This document shows, piece by piece, positions 49,500 through 61,661 of a DNA stretch of 64,000 nt (positions are counted from its first letter, which is position 1; each line of letters opens with the position of its first letter). Source of the stretch: Primula veris (lineage: Eukaryota; Streptophyta; Magnoliopsida; Ericales; Primulaceae); assembly GCA_963682055.1 (NCBI GenBank), contig OY821742.1, positions 3,743,816 through 3,807,815 on the forward strand, read 5' to 3'. Both the position numbers and the translations under genes were made by a program. Under the pieces are notes generated by a model, which did not search any database, was not told the origin of the DNA, and saw only the letters and a list, made by a program, of their open reading frames with translations.

Positions 49500-49986
49500 T
49501 ACTATCAAATCCCAAATCCCAAATCCCAAATCCCAAGCCCAAGCCCAAGCCCAAGCCCGTGCCCGCGCCCGCGCCCGCGCCCGAGACCCGAGACACGAGA
49601 CACGAGCGAGCGCGCGTGTGTGGTACACACTAATACTCTTAGGTGTATATGGACATGTTAGTTTAATAACTACATGGGTTGGTATGGTATATATATTGTA
49701 AAATTAACTCTTAATCTTCCAATATGGGATTATACTAAATGGTTTTCCTTTACCATTTCGGTTTTTCCAGATTTGAGCTTTCAAGACACCAACTTTGAAG
49801 CCACTTTGTATTCACACCCATTCTCCGAATAGGTCATGTGATATACCGTTACGAAGCTCGTCACACGGGCTACTCAAACATGTTGAGTACGGTATAAACA
49901 ACTTAGCACTGTCACATGAAATAATGACTCGAAGTTGGTCCAGTGACCATTCGGAAACACCCATGTTTTTCACATGTTTTCCAACA
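49500..49986 (-). repeat. 3' LTR of the copia element, with simple-sequence expansion
   Basis: The inner end is exact (CCAACA at 49981-49986). At the outer end AAATCCC, AAGCCC and GCGCCC units are each repeated several times (49505-49580), whereas the 5' LTR has single copies, pointing to slippage after insertion. The outer boundary is approximate. Confidence 0.75.
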
Positions 49987-50618
49987 ATCCCCCACATGAA
50001 TGCAATTGGCTGAAAATAAAAATGCTCCTAAATGCATACGAGAGAACCGCAAGAGTTAACTGCATAAGGACAGGTAGCGCGCGCCTTGAACCTGCCGTAT
50101 TGACGTAAAATCTGATATGCTACTATTGGGTAGCCTTTAAGCCTTGAACCCTTTACCGTTTGTGCATAACAGGGTAATGCGCACACAGTGTCCTCTCTAC
50201 ACCACTTACTAAGCCCTTTGCTTGTTGTCCATATTTGGCCGTGGACTGCCTTGGCAAAATTCAACCGAGTGCTCTAGTGATTTAGCCCATGGCTCATCAC
50301 ATAGTATCGACCATACACACTCGTCATAGGTGATTTCAAGTCAAGGGTGTCCTGACTCACCCCTCTCGACCTTCGAGATACTTTTTTTCATTAAGAGCCT
50401 CATGCTCACCCTTAAGATGGTCTAGGTCTATCACTCTTTCATCCTAGAAATGGGTTGGGAACTTAAGTTCCCGAGTGCTTTGTTCGGTCACCTCCACAGT
50501 TCGGTTTTCCCGTTGAACCCGAGGCTGGAGAGTCCAGTTCGGGTTGGGTTGCCTCTGAGGAGGTTTTCAGTTTGATGGGCTTCAACCCCATTCCCCTCGA
50601 TGAAACTTCAACTCCTAC
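49987..50618. other. Non-coding 3' region of the copia element
   Basis: Lies between the RNase H end and the 3' LTR. It begins with the polypurine tract complement (ATCCCCCACATG). No ORF with a motif. Confidence 0.6.
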
Positions 50619-52440
50619 CTAAGTCAAGCCTTTTGTAAATGGATCCGCTATATTGTCTTTAGATCTCACAAAATCTAATGACACCACACCGTTAGCTAAC
50701 AATTCTCTTACGGATTTATGTCTCCAACGAATATGTCGGGACTTTCCATTATACATATGATCCTGCACCTGCCCAATAGCCGACTGACTATCGCAGTGCA
50801 TGCTTATTGCTGAGACAGGTTTCGGCCACATTGGAATTTGTTCCAGAAAGCTTCTCAGCCAGTCAGCCTCTTCTGTTGCTAGATTCAACGCTATGAACTC
50901 AGATTCCATAGTTGATCTAGCTATGCAGGTCTGCTTGGATGATCTCCATGAGACAGCTGCTCCTCCCATCACGAACACATATCCGCTAGTGGATCGTGTA
51001 CTGTTGGAATCCGAGATCCAGTTTGCATCAGAATACCTTCCAGTACAGCTGGATATCTGGTATAATGCAACCCTCGGTCTGTTGTGTATCTCATGTATCT
51101 GAGAAGTCTCATGATGGCCTTCCAGTGTTCCTCATTGGGATTACTGGTGTACCTACTCAGTCTACTCACTGAGTTGGCTATGTCTGGTCTAGTACAGTTC
51201 ATGACGTACATCAGACTGTCTATTATTCGAGAGTATTCCAATTGTCTCACACTCTCCCCAAAATTCTTTTTCAGGGTGGTTGAGATCTCTATCGGAGTTC
51301 TGGATGTAGCTCTACTATCTTTATCAAATTTGTCAAGCATCTGCTTGACATAGTGAGTTTGAGATAGCGCATATCCGTCTGATGTCTTGGTAATTTTCAT
51401 ACCAAGTATAACATCAACGACACCCAAGTCTTTCATCTCGAATTTTTGTGACAACATTTTCTTAGTGGAGTTGATGTTATCAATACTCCCTATTATAATC
51501 ATATCGTCTATGTAGAGGCAGACTACCACGTAGTTCTTTTCATTACCTTTTACGTAGACGCATTTGTCACATTCATTTATTCGAAAACCGTTTCATAGCA
51601 TCACTCTATCAAATTTTTCGTGCCATTGTTTCGGTGCTTGTTTGAGTCCATACAAGGACTTCACAAGCTTACACACCTTGTGAGCTTTACCTGGAACCAC
51701 AAACCCTTTTGGTTGTTCCATGTAAATTTCCTCTTCCAGCTCACCATTCAAGAACGCCCTTTTAACATCCATTTGATGTATTTCCAGATCGAACAGTGCC
51801 GTGAGAGCAATGACTATCCGGATTGACGTCTTCCTGGAGACAGGAGCATAGGTGTCGAAATAGTCGACACCTTCGGTTTGTCTAAAACCTTTCACTACAA
51901 GCCTCGCCTTGTATTTCTCGATCGTTCCACCGAGCTTTCTCTTCCTCTTAAAGATCCACTTGTGTCCTAGTGGCTTACACCCGGGTGGTAGATCCACTAG
52001 TTCCCAAGTGTGATTTTGTAATATCGATTCAACCTCATTGTTGATCGGTTCCTCCCAATATTGGGCTTCCGGGGATGACATTGCTTCTTTGAATGTCGCC
52101 GGTTCGCCTTCTATCATGAAGGTTACAAAATCTGGACCGAAAAACGTTTCCTTTCTAGCCCTTTTACTACGTCGAGGCTCTTCTTCTTCTTCCTCCAACG
52201 GTTCACTTGCCCCCACATTTTTCTCACTGTGTGACTCCTCAGTCTCTACAGTTACGGAAGACTTGCGGGGAAAGATCTCCTCGAAGAAAGAAGCTTCTCG
52301 AGCTTCGATGATAGTATCTACATGCACATCGGGATTATCCGACTTGTGCACTAGAAAACGATAAGCACTACTATTTTGTGCATATCCTATGAACACACAG
52401 TCTACCGTCTTTGGCCCTATTCTCGTTCTTTTCGGAAGCG
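50619..52440 (-). pseudogene. copia reverse transcriptase and RNase H, broken
   Basis: The RT N-terminal part (WELVDLPPGCKPLGHKWIFK, YKARLVVKGFRQTEGVDY, KRAFLNGELEEEIYMEQP, SLYGLKQAPKQWH) runs 52396-51593. An in-frame TGA follows at 51593-51595, and the active-site half ([26 protein letters not shown]) is 51529 on in the same frame. A frameshift near 51032 separates it from RNase H ([40 protein letters not shown]) ending at 50619. All motifs are those of Tork/Tnt1-type copia elements. Not translatable as one protein. Confidence 0.88.
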
Positions 52441-53640
52441 AGACAAGGACCTTCGCGAGACAACCCTAAACCCTTAAGAATTTATAGCTCGGCCTATGGC
52501 CTTTCCATAGTTCATAAGGTGGTTTATCACGTTTTTTTATGCGGTAGCTTGTTCAATACATAGTTGGCGGAAAGCAGCGCTTCCCCCCACATGTTCTGGG
52601 GTAACCCATAACTTATTAGCATAGCATTCATCATTTCCTTGAGCGTTCTATTCTTACGCTCGGCAACCCCATTCTGCTCCGGAGAAAAGGGGGCTATGGT
52701 TTGATGTACAATGCCACTTTCTGCGCATATCTGCGCAAACAGTGCCTCGTATTCACCGCCTCTATCACTCCTCAACATTTTAATCTTTTTATTTAGTTGA
52801 TTTTCTACTTCGGTCTTATAAAGAGCGAATTTCTCTACCGTTTCGTCTTTACTTCTCATTAAGTAGACATAGCAGTATCTAGTACAGTCATCTATAAACG
52901 TGATGAAATACTTTTTCCCTCCTCGCGTTTGTATAAACTTTAAGTCGCATACATCTGTGTGTATTAGACCGAGAGGTTCAGTACTTCGTTCAATATGTTG
53001 ATACGAAGACTTGGTTAATTTTGTTTCAACACAAACCTCACATCTATGTTGTTTATCAAATACAAAATTAGCTAGTAGATTCAGTGATATTAATTTGTTC
53101 ATAGAATTAGAATTCACATGACCTAATCTACCATGCCATAAATTAAATGAATCGCAAGAATAAGCAAATGAAGTTTTATTGGCCACTTGGGCAACATTAA
53201 CGGTTACATTATTCTTGGTACTGGCCTCAGCCTTAGTACCCACAATAGCAGACTCGGCTTTAGGAGCCGGAGTACGAACATTTAATTTAAACATGTCCTT
53301 GGTCATATAGCCACGGCCTACATACATTCCATTAAGGGTGATTACAATTTTAGGAGATTCAAATACAAGTTTAAATCCTTTGTTCACCATAACAGACCCG
53401 GAAACCAGATTCTTGCGAATTTCCGGTACATGGAGCACGCCATTCAGTGTGAGCTCCTTTCCCGATGTCATCTTCAGCAGCACGGTTCCTTTTCCTTCCA
53501 CCCTAGAAGTAGCCGAGTTCCCCATGAAGCAGCTCTCATTGTCCACGGCCGTATAGGTCTTGAACATTCATTTGCTGGCACAGATGTGACTAGTGGCGTC
53601 TGTGTCCAGCCACCATTTCTTTGGGTTGCTCCCCACCAGG
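52441..53640 (-). pseudogene. copia protease-integrase, broken
   Basis: The protease core reads WWLDTDATSHICASK, so the catalytic DSGA-type motif is altered to DTDA, and it is followed directly by a TGA. Integrase keeps HGRLGHV...CEVC (HHCC finger), the catalytic Asp in HTDVCDL, Asp in RSDRGGEY and Glu in PEQNGVAERKNR. The frame ends early (LPHKKT) at 52527, and a further frame and a stop follow before RT. Confidence 0.85.
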
Positions 53641-53704
53641 TTCACTTCCGAGACCACAGCACTCAGGTGCATATAGTCCTGTCCAGCATCATCTCCTCCC
53701 TCAG

Positions 53705-54867
53705 CTACATTTTCCTGAGCAGGTGCCCTCTTCCTCCCTTTCCCTTGGAACTTCCTCTTTGGGGGGGGGGGGGGGGGGGGGGGTTTGGCTTGTCGTTGCG
53801 CATCTTACAAATCGCGGCACGATGTCCCGGTTTGTTACACACAAAGCAATCTCCCATGAATTTCTTCTTGAGAGAAGCACCGACACTGCTGTCAAAGCGT
53901 TTCCGCTTGGATACAGCGTCCTCAACCACATGGGCCTTGGCAACCGCGTTGCCTGCTCCTACACCGCCTTTCCTTCCGGATCGGCGGTTGCTTTGCTCAA
54001 CATTGAGCCTCTCAATGAGTCCCTCCAAGGTCATAGCCTTTCGCTTGTGTTTCAGGTAGTTTTGAAACTCTTTCCAAGGTGGCGGCAGTTTCTCAATCAT
54101 TAATGCCACTTGGAAAGGTTCGTTGATAACTAGCCCTTCAACCTCAAGCCTATGGTATTTGAGTTGGAGTTCCTCAACCTGCTCGATAACACTCTTCCCA
54201 TCAGTCATCATGTACTCATGAAAGTCCGTGACGACAAATTTCTTGGCGCCAGCGTTATTCACTTTGTACTTTCTTTCGAGAGACTCCCAAAACTCCTTTG
54301 TAGTAGCCTTGGGCTCGAATACACTGAAGAGAGTGTCATCCAAAGCACATAGGATGTAGTTCCGGCATAGGTAGTCGCCATGTTTCCACGCTTCCACCGC
54401 TGAAACCGTCTGCACGTCCTCATCGTCCTCGCTTAGGATGGGTGCAGACTCCTTAAGAAACCGGGTCAGATTAAGGGCAGTTAAATAAAATAGCATCTTT
54501 TGCTGCCAACGTTTGAAGTTGTTGCCCCTAAACTTTTCCGGTCTCTCTAGTTGAGAGGCTGGCAACATTGGCATTGCCGGTGTTGTCGGAGCCTTGCCCT
54601 TTGCCCTGGCTGCACCACAAGCGCTGTCTTGGCCGCAGCCTTAGCAGCAGCCTGTGCTGCGGCCGCAGCCGCAGCCATAGCATCGGCTTCTGCCGCAGCG
54701 GCGTCGGCCGCAGCCTTTGCCGCAGCAGCTTCGGCCTCAGCCTCAGCCTGAGCCCCCCCACTCGCAGCGCTCGCATTGTTATGGCTACTGCCAATTACAA
54801 GTGCGCCCTGCACGTCTCCCGAATAAACGGTGGGTGTTTGATCCTCATTAGTCATCTGAAATGACAA
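53705..54867 (-). pseudogene. copia gag, frameshifted, with CCHC knuckle
   Basis: Begins MTNEDQTPTVYSGDVQGALV near 54852, followed by an Ala/Glu-rich low-complexity tract, then two frame changes near 54590-54560. The capsid part (LERPEKFRGNNFKRWQQKML, YLTALNLTRFL, LEVEGLVINEPFQVALMIEK) is open from 54574. The zinc knuckle CFVCNKPGHRAAIC is intact, followed by a proline run encoded by a 23-base G tract (53761-53783). Confidence 0.85.
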
Positions 54868-56263
54868 AATTATCCCGTTTAGTTTCTCGCAAGAAAACTA
54901 AATTCTTAATCGCAAATACTAATTATAACTTAATTAGATTGCTTCAAAAGAATAAAACAAAAAAGATATTCTAGCGTGAAAATCAAATCATTTTTGATTT
55001 CACTAATAATTCTTTATAGTATTCTAGAATAAAAAGATTAAAACCAAATCGGATTTATTCTATGTGCAAATTTTAATTTCTAGTAAACTAGCAATGATTT
55101 TGCGAGAATAAAAACCGAGACGTCAACAAAACAAAATAAAAGAAAAAGTCCTTTTCTTTTCGAAATTAGTAAAACCAAAAAATAATATTGTTTAAGATTG
55201 TTGGTTTTGGTACTATTTCGAATACAATAATTGAAAGACAATAATGTAAAAGACAAATGACTGAATGGAAATAACAAGTTTATTTCTCACAATTGGAATA
55301 TAAATTACAATTCCTGACTCGTACAGAATTTAAATTACGCTGATTAAAAAATCCAGACAGATTAATATAAATTATTAAACTGCTGAACTGTTTTAACAAA
55401 TAAACAAACTGCCGGACTGTTTTGTAATAAAACAAACTGCCGGACTGGTTTTAACGAATAAACAAACTGCCGAACTGTTTTGTAATAAAACAAACTGCCA
55501 GACTGGTTTTAACAAAAAACAAACTGCCGGCCTGTTTTTGTAATAAAACAAACTGCCGGACTGGTTTTAAGAAAAAAACAAACTACCGGACTGGTTTTGT
55601 AATAAAAGAAACTGCCGGACTGGTTTTAACAAAAAACAAACTGCCAAACTGTTTTGTAATAAAATAAACTGCCGGACTGGTTTTGTAAATACTGGAAATT
55701 ACAGAACTGAAAAATAAATTACAGAAAACAAAGACTGAAAATAAATAGTACTGAAATGTAAATTACAGAAAGGAAATGGACAGAATGTAAATGACTGAAA
55801 AATAAATAACGGAAATAAAAAGAAGAGGCAACTGCTGAGCAGTTTCCCTTAAACAATATTTCCCGAACCACCTTTAAAGGTTTCTGGTTTCGGGACTTTG
55901 TTCCCAAGGTACAACTTCTATCTCAGAGTGGCTCGTATGGAAACCGGCACCGAACCACATGTCAAACTGTTGGTGGTGCGGTTCTCTCTCTCTATATGAT
56001 GCTTATGATGTGTTGTGTGTATTCTGGTGTGTTGAAATGAGAGTGGGAGGGCTGCCTTTTATAGGCTCTACTGAAACCGCAGCCATAAATGTTGGTCATC
56101 AATTCTGGTAGTTACACCCCCAGAATCCACTCAATTAATTCCTCAAACTGCTGCAATTTATTTCTCATTTATTGCTGGCGTTTCTGTTGCTGGAAACTCT
56201 AGGGACTGCTTTTGTATTTTATACAAAACTCCCTATTCGGGTTTGGACCCGAGACCCGAGACA
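54868..56263. other. Leader region of the copia element, with minisatellite
   Basis: Untranslated region between the 5' LTR and gag on the reverse strand. From about 55379 to 55690 roughly ten copies of a 29-31-bp unit (AAACAAACTGCCGGACTG plus TTTTAACA or TTTTGTAATA) alternate. The rest is AT-rich with no ORF kept. No standard TGG-type primer site was found next to the LTR. Confidence 0.65.
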
Positions 56264-56687
56264 TTCCCCAAATCCCGCGCCCGAGACACGAGACACGATA
56301 CACGAGCGAGCGCGCGCGTGTGGTACACACTAATACTCTTATGTGTATGTGGACATGTTAGTTTAATAACTACATGGGTTGATATGGTATATATATTGTA
56401 AAATTAACTCTTAATCTTCCAATATGGGATTATACTAAATGGTTTTCCTTTACCATTTCGGTTTTTCCAGATTTGAGCTTTCAAGACACCAACTTTGAAG
56501 CCACTTTGTATTCACACCCATTCTCCGAATAGGTCATGTGATATACCGTTACGAAACACGTCACACGGGCTACTCAAACATGTTGAGTACGGTATAAACA
56601 ACTCAGCGCTGTCACATGAAATAATGACTCGAAGTTGGTCCAGTGACCATTCAGAAATACCCATATTTTTCACATGTTTTTCCAACA
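56264..56687 (-). repeat. 5' LTR of the copia element
   Basis: Matches 49500-49986 apart from the simple-sequence expansion. The outer end TCCAACA is at 56681-56687. Confidence 0.8.
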
Positions 56688-57533
56688 GAAGTTAGCTTGA
56701 TCCCCTTTACTAATCTCATATCTGACTAAGGAGAAGAGTAGAGCAAGGAATTAACCCTTTCGGGTAATCAAAGTACGCTATTTAATTAGCATTTATTCCA
56801 AGTCTGATAATGGAGATTTTCGTGACATGATCCATATTCATATTGATGATGAATTTGACCTAGTGGTGGATTTAAACCTGTCACCAAGAAGATTCCTTTG
56901 CGTGGTATACAATGATGATGACGGTTGTTGAACTAAACATGCCAAGAAGACCAAGCGGAAGGGAGGAAATGTACAAAAAGAGAGGCTACATGTAAAAACT
57001 AGTAGATCATTCACTAAAAAGTTATCAAGTTGCTCTAATATTAGGGACTTCTATCAGTCATTTTAAAGATTCAAGCTTAAGAAGGCGTCCTGTTAAGTTT
57101 CTAATGTGGTAAGTTATAATTCCTAATCAAAATTTATCGCAAGGTACATATCAAAAGTCCAGTTGTTATTCCATGTAATATAGCTCTATGGCAGAATGAG
57201 TTGATTTTAGCAGCCTATTGAAATTGAAGATTCATCACAATATGAGATTCTATAATGTCCCCTCTACATCAGATTAGATCTAAAAATTCAGTGTTAGATA
57301 TTGATTCATATACTTTCATCAGATCAAGCAAATCAAAAAAGATTTATGGGAATAAAGAGTGCTATACACTTTCATCAGATCAAGCAAATCAAAAAGGATT
57401 TATGGGAATAAAGAGTGCTATACCATTTGTTGGCGTGTTGGTTGATAATGTTGATTTATGTGAACATATGCTCTATGAAATTAAGAGATTTATGTGAACA
57501 ACTCTCTGAAATTAAGAGATTTATAAGTGAGTG
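56688..57533. repeat. Duplicated segment, copy A
   Basis: Starts GAAGTTAGCTTGATCCCC directly at the copia LTR end and matches 60908-61661 closely. It contains an extra tandem copy of about 56 bp (57312-57367 and 57368-57424, CATCAGATCAAGCAAATC units) and a second duplication near 57480-57530 that copy B lacks. No convincing gene. Short open stretches on the forward strand (IHIDDEFDLVVDLNLSP) have no recognised family. Confidence 0.85.
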
Positions 57534-57609
57534 ATTTATTTAGCGACACTCACTTTACCATCAGTTTTGAAAAAGTAAACTGTTGCTATCTTAACTTTTT
57601 CTTGTAGTG
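57534..57609. mobile_element. Right-end fragment of a CACTA-type MITE
   Basis: TTTAGCGACACTCACTTTACC and the terminus TTTTTCTTGTAGTG match the right half of the MITE at 7822-8012. The left half is missing. Confidence 0.75.
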
Positions 57610-58418
57610 TATCAAAGTTATGGTAATAATTAAATACACATTGAGTCGAGTCGAAACTCACTCTTTAAAACTTATTCGTCCCCCAACGACTTATATGTTT
57701 GAATGGATGTATGTTTTTTAGGATACAACGATGTCTCGCAGTTAATAGGAAGCCACAAATTAATCGCACGATGAACTAGGGTTGATATTGAATTCTCTCA
57801 GACTCACAAAATGCTATGTAACAATAATGTAAAGAATTTTCTGGAACTGTTTTTGTATGAATATGATTTTGATATAATTTTGTACATGTAAAATGTTATA
57901 TGATTTTCGAAATTATTGGATCTATATAAATAATACCCGGAGTGTCTTTTCGTAAAACAAGCAACTATTTAAACAAGGGTTGTAACTGTTAGAGTTCATA
58001 ACTGATAGGGTTTAACTAATAGATTCCAAAACTTTGTGATTATCCATGTGATACGTTTTCACCCATTAACATGTATAACAGGGTAACAGGTCATATTTCC
58101 ATCACCAAACTAATTTGGTATTCAAAGTTTCTTAATCTCAATAAATGGGCCACTGGTTTTCATGTAGATGGGCCAACCTTATTTACAAGAAATCTACATT
58201 TAAATATTTAGTTATATAACAAAACATATTGTCTAAATAAATATTTAAATTCCACCCCAATATATAATGCCTATAAAAGACAATTTTTAATTCATAAGAT
58301 ACAATTTTCCAACAATTTCATCAAGTCATGATTTTAACTATAATTTTGTTACAAGTTATTTATTGATGTACTTAGACCCACATAACATTACTTTGGAGCT
58401 TAAGTTTGGGTTATTTCA
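57610..58418. other. AT-rich intergenic, nothing recognised
   Basis: No gene or repeat boundary identified. Confidence 0.6.
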
Positions 58419-58908
58419 TGTTAGAATAATTAACTCACATCGTCTAAATAATAATCGAGTCTGTGATTTATAAATAGATGTTCATCATTACCATTATGAT
58501 GTCTTTTAATGGTAAAGTACATGAGCTCTGATAATATATTAGATTCCATATTGCTTTACCATAAAAAGGCTCGGCTACCATGTTAGAGTAATTATCCCGC
58601 ATCGTCTAGATAATAATTGAACATATGTTTTATAAAGAGATATTCATCATTACCATTAAGAGACTTTTTAATGGTAATGTATATGAGTTTTAATATGGTA
58701 TCAGAACGAGTCTAGCGATGTTGAGCTCACATCCACCCATTATATGTCCGCTCATAAGACCCTTGAAATGTCAGGCCACGAGCGATGAGGGGTGTTAGAG
58801 TAATTATCTCACATCGTCTAGATAATATTCAATCTTATGCTTTATAAAGAGATATTCATTTTTACCATTACGAGACTTTTTAATGGTAAAATAATATACA
58901 TTCTAATA
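58419..58908 (+). mobile_element. TRIM-like miniature LTR element with three LTR copies
   Basis: Three ~115-bp direct repeats start TGTTAGAATAATTAACTCAC (58419), TGTTAGAGTAATTATCCCGC (58581) and TGTTAGAGTAATTATCTCAC (58793). After the second comes TGGTATCAGAACGAG (58696), the initiator-methionine tRNA primer site typical of copia/TRIM elements. Just before the third is the purine-rich GCGATGAGGGG. LTR-PBS-about 97 bp-PPT-LTR is the full TRIM layout, without coding capacity. The first copy suggests a tandem or recombined insertion. No clear target duplication. Confidence 0.8.
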
Positions 58909-60259
58909 TTACATATATTGTAACCCCTGTAATCTACTTAGATAAACACGTCAGAGCTTGCTTGTCAATCATTTATTTAATCAATAAATTTATGTTCTTA
59001 TAAACTCTCTATACTCCTGTTTCGTCAAAGTCGTCACCAGTAATTTGTACAATAATTCTAATCAGTCAGATAGACTCAGACAGATTGTCAACACACCAGT
59101 TCTCAATGTAAATTTAGAATTTTATTTTCACCACGAAATTTAAGAGTGCTATTCGGCCATATATTTAAGAATTTTAATTAATATTTAATTTTAGTATAGT
59201 CTAAAGTATGGTTTCATAAGAATTATATTTGAACTTTTATTTTTGTTTTGCTTGGGGTGTAAAAAAAATTCTAAAAATTCTAAGAAATAGTTTATAACAA
59301 TTAGTCTGCTTGAACCGGTCTGGTTCTATACCGTTACTCGTTATATAAAACGGTATCTTTAAAAGTCAGATTACACAAAAACATTATGTACCATTGTCTA
59401 ATCAGATTTGAAATTCTTACTATAAGACAAAAAGTTTCATTGATTTAGATTTGGGGTTCTGAATTTATTATTTGTTTTATATATATATATGTGTATATGT
59501 ATGTATATATATATGTGTATATATATTATAAAAGTCTACAAGTAAGACTGCAAATAATCTGCAGTTGAAAGAAATAATAAAAAGAGAGAGTGAGAGGAAA
59601 AAACAAATGGAAAAAAAAAGTAGTCGGGTATGAAGTCTGTCTTATTACTCTGGCTCTCTAACATTATTGATAACCAGTAACGCTATTAGCCTCGCCTAGT
59701 GATGAAATTAGTCTCGTCTAATCAATTGGGCTAACATCGGGGGGATTGGTTGTTACGATACTCCCTCAAAAGAATTGTTGATTATCAGTTACAACATACA
59801 ACTATTATTAGGTCGATAGGGTCTAGGATATGATAAAATAAATTTGGGATCATGTAATATATTTGTTTAGTCTCTTGGTCCGTATATAGAGTCTAGGATG
59901 TGATAAAAAGATAAAATTTGTCTGGTAAGACCGACCCCATATATTGGTGGAGTATCAATTAAAGTTCAATTTTAATTTTGTAGAGAGATCCATAATGTTA
60001 TCAACGTATGTATACATATAAATATATATAATCATGTGTGATAGACTAGAGTAGTGATGATATTCATTTAAAAACAAAAGACTAGTCATAGAAAAATAAT
60101 CTATGATTGAAATACTAATAACATAACAAAAGGGCCAGTTGTTCTTTGATTTTTTTATTATGCTTGGTAGAAATGGACCAATGTGTATAAGTTTTGTAGA
60201 TGTTAACCCTCAAGGCCTAATGATAATAATATTTCTAATCCCTATATCATTAAAATATA
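58909..60259. other. Intergenic with decayed LTR-like sequence and TA/TG microsatellite
   Basis: 58910-59040 is related to 38910-39080 (old LTR end). Around 59479-59530 is a TATATG-type microsatellite. 59814-59925 contains a repeated GTCTAGGATRTGATAAAA phrase, also seen near 40021. No gene. Confidence 0.5.
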
Positions 60260-60483
60260 CTAATTCCGTCCTTAAATAAATGTCTACTATGAAAATACGT
60301 GTAATTTTGACCATTAATTTTCTCATATGTATATTGTCGGAAAAAAATCTTTTAAAAATCAATCATATAGTTCATGGTTTGAACTATATGATGAAATTTT
60401 TAGATTTTCCATTTCGGCAATTTAGATATGAAAAAATTAATAATCAAATTTGCATATATTTTGGTAATTGACACTAGATGGAG
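60260..60483. mobile_element. Stowaway-type MITE, copy 3
   Basis: The left end CTAATTCCGTCC follows TA (60258-60259). The right end reads ATGGAG followed by TA (60484-60485). The body (CTACTATGAAAATACGTG) matches the family at 22359 and 47570. A 63-codon ORF inside is coincidental. Confidence 0.72.
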
Positions 60484-60907
60484 TATTATACTCTAAATAT
60501 TGTTCTCAATGTAAAGTCTAGAATGTGATCATTGTCCTAATTGTTTTTTATGCATGAACGGAGGTTGACCCCCACTGAACAAAAGGTGGAGTATTAAGTG
60601 AAGTTGTTTAGAAGATAAAAACTTATTTTAAGATCATTTGATATCGAATAAGGCCTTAACTTCTAATGAAAAGCCTAAAACGGATTATGTACAACAAATT
60701 AACCAACACGAAAATGTAAAACAAAGACAACAATTACAGAAAGTCAGCAATAGCTTCATCATTTTGGTTAATCAAGGAATTGTGGCTAAGCCATTGCAGA
60801 TTTGCATCTGAAATTGTGTTACATCAGACGTCTTTCATTTTTAAAGGGTCACACCAGCTTTGCATTTTGAACCTTTTCAAGCATCAACTTCCCTTGCTGA
60901 CTATGAA
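60484..60907. other. Intergenic, nothing firm
   Basis: A weak exon-like stretch was considered on the reverse strand at about 60740-60812 but not kept. Confidence 0.5.
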
Positions 60908-61661
60908 GAAGTTAGCTTGATCCCCTTTACTAATCTCATATCTGACTAAGGATAAGAGTGGACCAATGAATTAACCTTTTCGCATAATCAAAGTACGCTA
61001 TTTAATTAGCATTTATTCCAAGTCTGATAATGGAGATTTTCGTAACATGATCCATATTCATATTGATGATGAATTTGACCTAGTGGTGGATTTAAACCTG
61101 TCACCAAGAAGAATCCTTCGCGTGGTATACAATGATGATGACGGTTGTTGAACTAAACATGCCAAGAAGACCAAGCGGAAGGGAGGAAATGTACAAAAAG
61201 AGAGGGTACATGTAAAAACTAGTACATCATTCACTAAAAAGTTATCAAGTTGCTCTAATATTAGGCACTTCTATCAGTCATTTTAAAGATTCAAGCTTAA
61301 GAAGGCGTCCTGTTAAGTTTCTAATGTGGTAAGTTATAATTCCTAATCAAAATTTATCGCAAGGTACATATCAAAAGTCCAGTTGTTATTCCATGTAACA
61401 TAGCTCTATGGCAGAATCAGTTGATTTTAGCAGCCTGTTGAAAATGAAGACCCATCACAATATGAGATTCTATAATGTCCCCTCTACATCAGATTAGATC
61501 TAAAAATTCAGTGTTAGATATTGATTCATATACTTTCATCAGATCAAGCAAATCAAAAGGGATATATGGGAATAAAGAGTGCTATACCATTTGTTGGCGT
61601 GTTGGTTGATAATGTTGATTTATGTGAACATATGCTCTCTGAAATTAAGAGATTTATAAGT
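60908..61661. repeat. Duplicated segment, copy B
   Basis: Close match of 56688-57533, without the two internal tandem duplications. Preceded by ...GACTATGAA, so the similarity starts exactly at the base where the copia element ends in copy A. Confidence 0.85.

Larger units (their letters stand above)
49500..56687 (-). mobile_element. Degenerate Ty1/copia retrotransposon, reverse orientation
   Basis: LTRs at about 49500-49986 and 56264-56687. On the reverse strand each starts TGTTGGAAAAACATG or a one-base variant, and the polypurine tract CATGTGGGGGAT directly precedes the 3' copy. Inside are a leader with a minisatellite (54870-56260), gag with zinc knuckle, protease-integrase, and RT-RNase H, in copia order. 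Every region carries stops or frameshifts. Over the unambiguous ~367 bp the LTRs differ by about ten substitutions and one indel, so the copy is older than element 1. No target duplication: GAAGT follows the right end, but nothing comparable precedes the left. Confidence 0.88.

Noticed and set aside
53430..54103. Long forward ORFs opposite copia gag
   Set aside because: Mirror frames of the gag coding strand, full of Leu/Ser/Pro runs; the reverse frame has the clear capsid and zinc-knuckle motifs.
56836..57060. Forward-frame peptide fragments in the duplicated segment (IHIDDEFDLVVDLNLSP)
   Set aside because: Stops interrupt the frame, no family recognised, and the two copies differ by indels without frame preservation.
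60740..60812. Reverse-strand exon-like stretch ending NDEAIADFL after a TTTCAG acceptor
   Set aside because: About 20 residues, no recognised family and no matching upstream exon in 60908-62140.
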